From Actinidia chinensis (Eukaryota; Streptophyta; Magnoliopsida; Ericales; Actinidiaceae): a DNA stretch of 15,000 nucleotides. Positions within the stretch are counted from its first letter, which is position 1, and each line of letters starts with the position of its first letter. A program made the translations under genes and the position numbers. The notes under the pieces were generated by a model. That model did no database searches and was not told where the DNA came from. It worked only from the letters and a program-made list of their open reading frames with translations. Shown in pieces: positions 8,693 through 15,000 of the stretch. Where the stretch lies: positions 15,001-30,000 of the forward strand of contig VIGQ01001668.1 in the NCBI GenBank assembly GCA_009663005.1, read 5' to 3'.

Positions 8693-9426
8693 GGGGGGGG
8701 GGATGGGTTGAGCAACCTGAGACGTTAGATGGTTCCACACGGGCAAAACTGTGAGTCAATGATTCTATGCAATTAACCAAATCTCGGCAACTAAAAAGCA
8801 AAATTCCATGTGAGTGGAGGGAAATAATCAATATCTTGCAGCATTCATCAACTACCTACGCATCAGTGCAGCCAGCTCCGGCAAACCTCCTTGTTCTATT
8901 TTGGCTGCAATTTGTCTGAAGAAGGGTTAATTCTTTTTAGACGATTTTGGGGTGTCACCACTTACAGATTGGGATATATTAGGCGTATTCCCAAGATTGC
9001 CAGCGTACCAGTGTTTCTCTCCAGGCTGGCCAGGTTAAAGTTCGAGTGGTTGTGAACTTACAGAAGGGACCCTATGCCAACATTAGAGAGGCTGCCTAAC
9101 CTAAGAAGACTTCGTATGGTGAATTGTTCCATTGACAAAATGGTATTCTGTAAGGGTTTCCCCCACTCAAAAGGCTAGAATTTTTCATTAGTCCGACTTC
9201 AGGAAATGGAACGTGGAAAGGAGCCATGCCGAATCTATCTATTTTAGCATTGCGAGTTGCTAGTGAGACTTGAAATGGTTCCAGAAGGAGTGAGATTCAT
9301 TACTTCCCTCTCCAAAATTTCCGCAATAGTTTATGGCCTCAAATTTTATCACAGGAATCCAAAACTGAGGCAAGTAGGAGTAGTTTTGACAAATTTCGAC
9401 ACGTGCCTCGTTCTCTTATTGGTTAG
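7794..9426 (+). pseudogene. CNL exon 2, right fragment: end of ARC1, ARC2 and LRR domain
   Basis: Starts with V-Y-A-x-N-V-K, continuing the reading broken at 2886. VFLYFSYFPEDYEI and AEKLYYLWR (7891-7962, one frame) are RNBS-D and the following ARC2 segment. AELAQRCM (8032-8055) precedes the MHD region at about 8100, which reads C-R-I-M-N-L-A-R. LRRs follow: LRTLDLEGF (8389-8415), LSLRYLSFRK (8456-8485), EYLETLDLR (8526-8552), GLSNLETL-like (about 8705-8730), LPNLRRLRMVNCSIDKM (from 9092), MPNLSILALRV (from 9226) and LEMVPEGVRFITSL (from about 9266). It ends DKFRHVP, RSLIG, then TAG at 9424-9426, a usual RPP13-like C-terminus. A 44-G run at 8648 and many indels break the frame. Confidence 0.9.
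8648..8702 (+). repeat. Long G run inside the LRR coding region
   Basis: Forty-four G, one T and ten G lie between the LRR piece ending about 8647 and the next one at 8703 (GLSNLETL-like). It replaces or interrupts a short stretch of LRR coding sequence. Such a run would code for polyglycine, which has no place here. Confidence 0.75.
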
Positions 9427-9814
9427 AATTCCAGGTAATCCTTTCCAATGGTGAAATAGTGGGCTAGCTATTTTATGAGTTCTTCTTCCGCACCGTTAAT
9501 TTTTGTCATTAAAATTGCTGCTCTCTCTCTCACACACGCATTAATTCTTATCAGATCCAATGGATTCCTGGTATTATTTTTTCTGTCTTAAAAGTAACAT
9601 TAGTTCACACATATTGGATAATTCATTCAAGCTACTCCCTCGCGAATTGAGCAGATTGACTATTGAATTACTAACAAAAAAAAATGCTTTAAAAAAATTT
9701 GTAGGGTAAATTATGCTAGTGGTCCCTAAAGTGTTCATTTGATGTCACTTTAGAGGTCCCTAACTATTCAATGTTCTTATAATTTATTCTTATAATCTGA
9801 AGTGTGAATTTCCG
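9427..9814. other. 3' flank of the CNL gene, no gene seen
   Basis: AT-rich sequence after the stop codon, presumably 3' UTR and intergenic DNA. It holds a short CT/CA-rich stretch (9521-9538) and a small hairpin-like repeat at 9721-9763. I see no convincing polyadenylation signal or coding sequence. Confidence 0.5.
9721..9763. repeat. Small hairpin with flanking direct repeats
   Basis: CTAAAGTG (9726-9733) and CACTTTAG (9746-9753) are perfect inverted 8-mers around a 12-base loop. GGTCCCTAA occurs at both edges (9721-9729 and 9755-9763). Similar GTGGTCCCTAAAGT words recur in plant intergenic repeats, so this is likely part of an old transposon. The family is not identified. Confidence 0.45.
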
Positions 9815-9870
9815 TTCTTTGTGTTTCAGATTTATCGATTGAGTTGGGGAATCAGCAAACCTAACTATTG
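9815..9870. repeat. Repeat A, copy 1
   Basis: Starts TTCTTTGTGTTTCAG and contains AATCAGCAAACC and AACTATTGTTTCTT. It matches 11000-11056 with small gaps. The opening resembles a splice acceptor. Function unknown. Confidence 0.7.
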
Positions 9871-10664
9871 TTTCTTTTAGAAGTTTGGTTTGTTACAATG
9901 TGTTGTGAACACATTTTTGGGATACATTTTATTAAGTTCCATACACTAAATTAGATGAACAATTCTTAATTCCGTGTTCTCCGAATGAATGATGAAGTTA
10001 TAGATGCATTTTTGTCAAACCAAGTTGAATTTAAATGAGAAATTGTTTCTCAACAAGAAGTTTTCCAATTCCAAGCAAAAATGTTGGTTAGAAAAGGTAA
10101 TCCCACATTTGAAAAAAAAAAAAAAAGTTGGTAATCTTAAAACCTATAGTATGGCCCTCTTGTAAATTGGGCTCTTGGGCCCTCAGTTTTAATCCAGCAT
10201 TCTTTATTCGTTCGAAAATCATTCTAAGCCAAAGAGTGTTAGAGAGTGTTGTGAGTATCTATCATTCCTTAGTTTTTATTTGAGAGAGAGGAGATCCTTT
10301 TCAAAATCATTCAGAGCCAAGAGTTAGATAGTGTTTAGGAGCATCCCTCATTCCTTAGTTTTCATTTGAGAGAGATGAGAATACTTGAAGATTCGGTCGG
10401 CTGTGATCTGCTAAGGTGGAGTACTACTATCCGAAAATCCATTGTTGTTGTATCCTAGGAGTCGTACGACATATTCCTTAAGTACCGAAGTGGCGGTTCG
10501 TCAACGACTTAAAAGTACCTGACTTTAATTCAGGCCTCAGCAATATCAATGTCTGCATCCTATGTTATACTGTTTGTATTTTCTTTCGTCTTTTTCGATA
10601 TTTCGTATGCAACATTTTCTGTTCATAACGTTCTTTTTGATAACGCAAGAACACCACTTTTATC
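9871..10664. other. About 0.8 kb lying between repeat A copy 1 and repeat B copy 1
   Basis: In the second copy of the A-B array, A and B are adjacent (11000-11399). Here they are separated by about 790 bp. The interval includes a 14-15 base A run (about 10112-10127), the tandem duplication at 10213-10383 with GAGAGA words, and a more GC-rich stretch (10384-10560). It looks LTR-like but I could not fix both ends. TG at 10082 (TGTTGGTTAG) is a possible left edge. No coding region seen. Confidence 0.4.
10213..10383. repeat. Tandem duplication, two units of about 84 bp
   Basis: Unit 1 (10213-10296) and unit 2 (10301-10383) both run from AAAATCATTC, through GCCAA-GAGT and CATTCCTTAGTTTT, to ATTTGAGAGAGA. 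They differ by a few substitutions and indels. Noncoding. Confidence 0.8.
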
Positions 10665-10995
10665 AACATCTTCCTTCTAGTACTATACTGATATCTTTAA
10701 GTAATAACCTTTTTATAAGTATTTTTAGGATGAGTTGTTTAGCCCATCGATAGCTTATGTTTGCTTGAATATTGTTCTTTCCAAATGTCATCAGTGGCCG
10801 ACTAATGGATGACATTAATTCCGAATGCACATTTTTCAAATTAAACTTACAAATTGGGACAAATACTGCATCAACTATCTATCTTTTATGTTGGAAACGA
10901 TTCATCTACTGACCTTGGAAGGATTCTTCACGAGTCTTTTTCCTCATAGATTTTCTGACAAGACTGCATGCCAAAACATCAATTGCACCACTACT
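10665..10995. repeat. Repeat B, copy 1
   Basis: Matches 11057-11399 along its length. Shared words include CTTCCTTCT, TATAAGTATTTTT, ATGACATTAA, TTTTCAAATTAAAC, CAAATTGGGACAAATACT, ATCAACTATCTATCT, TTCTGACCTTGG-like sequence, CACGAGTC, TTTTTCCTCA and ATTGCACCAC. Short open frames in it differ between copies and look non-coding. Confidence 0.85.
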
Positions 10996-10999
10996 GCTA

Positions 11000-11056
11000 T
11001 TCTTTGTGTTTCAGTTTCAGAGTTTATGGTTGAGATGGGATTCAGCAAACCAACTA
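11000..11056. repeat. Repeat A, copy 2
   Basis: Starts TTCTTTGTGTTTCAG like the copy at 9815 and runs directly into repeat B copy 2. Confidence 0.7.
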
Positions 11057-11399
11057 TTGTTCTTCCTTCTGGTACTCTACTGATATTCTTGAAGTAGTAC
11101 TTTTTATATTATAAGTATTTTTGGAAGAGTTTTTTATACCATAGGTAGCTGATGTGTTGCTCGAATTATTGTTCTTCCAAAATCGTCACATTGGCATTGT
11201 ATAGGGATGACATTAAGTTTTTTAGATGCACATATTTTCAAATTAAACACAAATTGGGACAAATACTCATCAACTATCTATCTGTAGTGGGAGGAAAAAA
11301 GATATCATCTTCTGACCTTGGCGGATTCTTTCACGAGTCCTTTTCCTCACCGATTTTTTCTGGCGAGTCTAATGTAGAAACATCGATTGCACCACAACC
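11057..11399. repeat. Repeat B, copy 2
   Basis: Second copy of the 10665-10995 sequence, displaced by about 392-404 bp. Divergence is by substitutions and small indels spread evenly, with no preserved reading frame. Confidence 0.85.
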
Positions 11400-12380
11400 A
11401 TAATCTCACTTCACTAGCACCACCATTTGCATTTGCCTCCATAAACATTGCACTTGCACCCCGAACCATCTTTTACTTGTGTGACTTTCCATATAACTTG
11501 TTAAACTAGTTTCTACAAATCTTCAAACCAGTTTCCTATTATTATAATGTCCACCTTAGCTCGGCAATAGTCATCTAATCCTTTGTTATGCGGAAGACCC
11601 TTAACCATCATGTCTTTGTCATTGTAGGAATCAGTTTGCTGCTCAAGTTGTGTTAACTCGCCAAAACAGTTGAAGACTGATGATCAAGAAGACATTTAGC
11701 ACTGGAAACGTTTTTGTAGCTGAAAGTTTTAACAAATTTATGAGCTATTGTTGAATCAAGGTCATTCGTGGACCGCTGGTTTTGGGTTTTCCTTTTTGAT
11801 TGTTGGTATCGGGTTTTTCTCTTGATTCTGCACCTAATTGGCAAGAACAGAGATCTCCATTGATAATATTTAAAAGTTCTTTTCTTGTTATACATTTATG
11901 TGCATATTTTCTGTAACATTGGATCAACCTTGATAACATTAACTATACAATTAACAATTGGATCATTTATCTGACATTGGATCCCCTTGTTAAACGGTAA
12001 CATCCGAATGTCTTGTTGAATCCATAATAACCAACAATTAGCTGCTACGACGAATGGTTCCAGAGTAATCAACCTAATCAAGATACGAAAGTATATATAA
12101 AAACTCTTTATATCACAATTAAGAAACACAGGACGAATGTAACAAGATTGATTGGTTTTTCCAGGCATTTCCAACCAGACCTAAAAGCAATATTAAATAT
12201 TTTCGCTCGAATATCCTAACTTACCTACTAGAAACTTATGCATTACATCTTCACTACAGCTAATTGGTCACCTTCCACTTGGGTCAAGTATGTTGCTAAA
12301 AGGATAAAACGTGGTAGGGACTATGCGGATAATGTATAGCTATCCCTTATCTCTGGTTTGGTTCATTATCGACCGTAGAT
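11400..12380. other. Intergenic, no gene recognised
   Basis: AT-rich sequence with a few short open frames on the minus strand (within 11653-12174) whose translations match nothing I know. Possible splice-like words exist (for example TTTGTCATTGTAG at about 11616-11628) without coding context. Confidence 0.5.
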
Positions 12381-12491
12381 TTTTTTCTACAAACATGGTG
12401 TCATATCCAATCTCTCCTAAGAATTGAAAGTTATCACATCTTCACAGGGATAACTAAATATGGGATAAAGAGTTACCCTAAATAATCCAAT
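12381..12491. repeat. Diverged direct repeat, copy 1
   Basis: Runs from TTTTTTCTAC, through GTGTCATATCC, TCTCTC, AGTTATC and ATATGGGATAA, to AATAATCCAAT. The same words occur in the same order at 12572-12680. Probably a MITE or other old repeat. The terminal ends are not defined. Confidence 0.55.
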
Positions 12492-12571
12492 AGATAAGTA
12501 GAAGTATGAGTATAATATCGTATTCCAATTTTGTTTGAGACATGATTTTTTATTAAGTGTACGTTTTTCCA

Positions 12572-12680
12572 TTTTTTCTCCAACTTTGTGTCTATCCCCA
12601 CCTCTCTAATAGTATTGAGTTATCTTAACTTCGTGGATCAATAATATGGGATAAGGGTTCTAATTAATAACTAATCCAAT
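12572..12680. repeat. Diverged direct repeat, copy 2
   Basis: Pairs with 12381-12491: TTTTTTCTCC, GTGTCTATCC, CTCTCTAA, AGTTATC, AATATGGGATAAG and ACTAATCCAAT in the same order and spacing. Confidence 0.55.
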
Positions 12681-12899
12681 CTCTTCTCTTCTTTTTCCCG
12701 TAAACAAACATGCACCTAAAAAGAAAAAGTTTTTGACAAGGGGGGTGGTCGATCAAAATTATGTGATGCCACATATTTTTCCCCTCGTATCTTACAATTA
12801 GACATCATAGAGCCTTTATTTTCACTCCTGACATGGTGGACGTGATAATGTGATGGATTGTCCAAATTTTTTGTTACCTTTACTCTTCTTCTCAAATTC

Positions 12900-13140
12900 T
12901 CTCACATTAATTTTTTTTTCTTTTAATACTACTATCCTGGTTATTTATTAAAAAAAATTTGATCAAATTTTTTTATTTCTTATTTTACTTCACTTTCGAA
13001 TTTTTATATAAAAAAATTTTTTATGCTAAAATTTTATAATTTTTTTTACTCACCTCTGTTTTTTATATAAAAAAATATTGATTAAAAATTTTAATATTTT
13101 TTTTAAATCTCTCAATCTCTCTCAATTTATAAAATTTATG
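12900..13140. repeat. AT-rich minisatellite-like stretch
   Basis: Almost pure A/T with recurring TTTTATATAAAAAAATTT-type blocks (about 13002-13022 and 13059-13080) spaced about 60 bp and broken by short TTACTTCACTT / TTACTCACCTC segments. This suggests two or three decayed units of about 60 bp. No gene. Confidence 0.5.
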
Positions 13141-13214
13141 CAAAACTACTTAACATAAGTTTTTTTGAAAACACTAAAGAATAAAATTCAGATTGTTAAT
13201 TGCGAAAATTCAGA

Positions 13215-13671
13215 TGTTGGGCAACACAGAGAAAGCATAACTTTTGCATATATAAAAAAAGAGAATCACACAAAAATTTTGGCGTGATTCGGCACATCCC
13301 TTTAACACACCGGTCCTACGTTCACAGGGGATAGATAAATTCAATAATAATTGTAGAGCGTACAAAATGAGACTAAAATACTACAAAAATCGACACCAAA
13401 ACCCACTGCCCCAAAACAATCCCTCAGTGTTTTTCCCCGTATTTTTTATATCTTCCTACCTCTCTAACCTCTTGAATTACTCTCTCACTCATCAGCACTC
13501 ATCTACCCTCTCTCCTATATAGAGATAGCAGGACAAAAAAAGTCACATGAGTCATGAATATATTATCCAAGGTGCATAACAAATGTGCATTCCTTCAGAG
13601 TCACCCTTGAAAAATTGCCCACATTCCTTGGATTAAACCCCCCCTTTGGGAATTCGAGTCAATCCCCAACA
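13215..13671 (+). repeat. Probable solo or 5'-truncated-element LTR
   Basis: Begins TGTTGGG and ends CCCAACA, perfect 7-bp inverted ends of TG...CA type, over 457 bp. A TATA-like TATATAG lies at 13516-13522, and inside are the words GGCGTGATTCGGCAC (13281-13295) and CCTACGTTCACAGGGG (13315-13330), close to a motif common in plant LTR repeats. Right after the end comes GTGGCGACAATAGTGGGG, resembling a gypsy-type primer site (TGGCGAC...TGGGG). No target duplication and no gag follow, so it is either a 5' LTR with its interior lost or a solo LTR. Confidence 0.55.
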
Positions 13672-13690
13672 GTGGCGACAATAGTGGGGT
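13672..13690 (+). other. Possible primer binding site after the LTR
   Basis: GTGGCGACAATAGTGGGGT sits immediately after the CCCAACA end. Many plant gypsy-type elements have TGGCGACTCxxCTGGGG here. The middle differs, so this is tentative. Confidence 0.4.
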
Positions 13691-15000
13691 ACATTGTGGA
13701 GGTGGTGGTTGTGGTGGGTGATCTCGTGGTAGGGTGGTAGAGTTATATCACTTATGTTCATACTTGCGCGTAAACACATCAAAATTCAGTCACAATCAAG
13801 TATCGGATCAAACTACTTCAAAATTTTTTTTTCTAACTTTAACCTTCCTTTTAAGAAATTCTTATATCGATCATTTTGCATGAGTTTTCACTTTGAAATT
13901 CTATATATCATAGAGTTTTCCGTATTCAGTGGTTTACCACGGTCATGTATAACTTCAACACACAATTTGAATCTCATAAGTCTTTAGCTATGCAACCTTT
14001 TTTTCCATTTCAACTTAACTATTACCGTGATATCCTTGGGCAACGACACGTCTAACTTCTCAACTGTGTATTAACACATTTTTTGTGTCCTCAACTTGTA
14101 ATCTACACACCAAGTAAAGGTGTTAATATAGAGCTTAAATGATGTAAATGAATTCATGTAGCAGACAAATGTTTATTTGATTATGATGTTTTTATTATAC
14201 CTGGAAAAAGTTAAAAATTTTTCAGAAAACTATGAAAAAATTTCATTAAAAAAAAGTTGAAAGAAAAGTTTAGTAAAAAAGCATGAGCCAAGACTGTATG
14301 TGAGACTATAAAGTGGGTGGGGAGGGGAAAAAAGAATGGAGGATTTTTGTTACAAGTTCATAGGTTGGGTTTGGAATATAAAGTGATTTTTGTTTTTTGC
14401 GGGCCACTACCATTTTGCCCCGATTGTGAACAAATCTCAGCCAACGGGTCATTAAAAGCATTTTAAAAATCATCCGCATTATCTATAAAACTCAAGCCAA
14501 ATAGATCAGAAAAACTACTATATTAGTCCAAAATCAGTTAAAAAATCTAGGCCAAACAGGCGGCTCAATGAGATATTATACACACCTATGTTAAGCAACA
14601 TAGAATTTTAAAAGGATAAGTAATTCCTAAAGTGGTGATTTGGAATCCCAAATTTGATGAGGGCAAAAAAATAATAAAAATAAAAAAATTAAAAAAATCA
14701 TTTGATTTTCTTTTCCCTCACTAATCCGAGAATTATTTTAAAATTAAAAATACGCCTACCCAATATCATATGCATATTCAAAAAAAAGAAGACAAAAAAA
14801 AGAGCAGATGATAAGCACCTAACTTGCCCTTCGGAAGCTCTTTTACATTACAAAAAACATCAGCTCGCAATTTTTAAGAACATAAAATAGAAAAGAAAGA
14901 CTTAGTTACAGTCGATACGGAAGACACGAAATAAGAATGAAGTAGGTACAAGAAAGTGGGGATACTTATACGGATTTTAAAATCTTGTTTTCTGGTAAAC
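13691..15000. other. Intergenic, no gene seen
   Basis: A short GGT/GTG-rich stretch (about 13700-13741) is followed by AT-rich DNA to the window end. Short open frames at 13754-13987 and 14702-14890 code for low-complexity, F/I/K-rich strings unlike any family I know. No RNA gene or clear transposon end was found. Confidence 0.5.

Larger units (their letters stand above)
640..9426 (+). pseudogene. CC-NB-ARC-LRR (CNL) disease resistance gene, RPP13/RPP8-like, split by a copia element
   Basis: The product family is intracellular immune receptors that recognise pathogen effectors. The coiled coil signals, NB-ARC is an ADP/ATP switch, and the LRR gives specificity and autoinhibition. Seen in order: an Rx_N-type coiled coil (640-1190), P-loop (about 1278-1312), RNBS-A with HFDC, kinase-2 (about 1519), RNBS-B (about 1590), GLPL (2809-2832), RNBS-D and a YFPEDYEI block (7891-7962), an MHD-region block (about 8100) and LRRs to a typical C-terminus containing KFRHVP. 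The gene is cut by a complete retrotransposon and probably has one intron. Without both it has about 2.9 kb of coding sequence, normal for the family. Many frameshifts and some in-frame stops (for example TAG at 749-751) occur as read. Some are likely sequence errors, because the LTRs show the same noise, but the 4.9-kb insertion alone should abolish a full-length product. Confidence 0.93.

Noticed and set aside
8598..8831. Minus-strand open frame with a long proline run
   Set aside because: The prolines are the complement of the 44-G run. The plus strand here is LRR coding sequence, so this is a shadow frame.
10082..10614. Possible solo LTR from TGTTGGTTAG to GCAACA
   Set aside because: The ends do not form a convincing inverted pair beyond TG/CA and no target duplication is seen, so it is mentioned only as a possible edge within the 9871-10664 segment.
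10562..11403. Several plus-strand open frames of 63-90 codons
   Set aside because: They lie in the A-B repeats, and the two B copies do not keep the same frame or protein. No known family.
11653..12174. Three overlapping minus-strand open frames of 64-92 codons
   Set aside because: No recognisable domain, mutual overlap in different frames, no start context or neighbours to support a gene.
1..15000. CRISPR arrays, tRNA or rRNA genes, bacterial operons
   Set aside because: No regularly spaced repeats with unique spacers, no tRNA or rRNA sequence recognised by eye, and the content is clearly plant nuclear.

Overview
The window is nuclear DNA of a flowering plant, probably a dicot. It is AT-rich and holds one broken disease-resistance gene, one long-terminal-repeat retrotransposon inside that gene, and about 5.5 kb of repeat-rich intergenic DNA. 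Only a few short reading frames are open on either strand, yet recognisable protein motifs run through the window in all three plus-strand frames. The two LTRs of the retrotransposon differ largely by one-base gains and losses. I infer that many of the frameshifts are uncorrected sequencing or assembly errors rather than true decay. Four long runs of G (about 1806-1892, 3522-3539, 7439-7457 and 8648-8702) look artefactual too.

Layout: 1-639 is upstream sequence with a GA-rich tract. 640-9426 is a CC-NB-ARC-LRR (CNL, RPP13/RPP8-like) resistance gene on the plus strand. Its first exon (640-1783) carries the coiled coil and the NB-ARC motifs from P-loop to RNBS-B and beyond. A probable intron follows (1784-2756). 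The second exon opens with the GLPL motif and is cut a few codons later by a complete Ty1/copia element (2887-7793) in the same orientation. The CNL resumes at 7794 with ARC2 and the LRR domain and ends at a stop at 9424-9426. Spliced around the transposon, the coding length is about 2.9 kb, or roughly 970 codons, normal for a CNL.

The copia element has two LTRs (2887-3294 and 7350-7793), an initiator-methionine tRNA primer site, gag with a CCHC zinc knuckle, then protease, integrase, reverse transcriptase and RNase H in copia order, and a polypurine tract against the 3' LTR. All coding parts are frameshifted as read.

The right part (9427-15000) has no gene I can support. It holds an A/B repeat duplication (9815-11399) apparently split by about 0.8 kb, an 80-odd-bp tandem duplication (10213-10383), a 110-bp direct repeat (12381-12491 and 12572-12680), an AT-rich minisatellite-like stretch, and a probable solo or truncated LTR (13215-13671).

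I found no previously undescribed system. The most interesting points are the insertion of a complete copia element into the NB-ARC coding sequence, a likely intron just ahead of GLPL, and how much apparent decay is sequence error.
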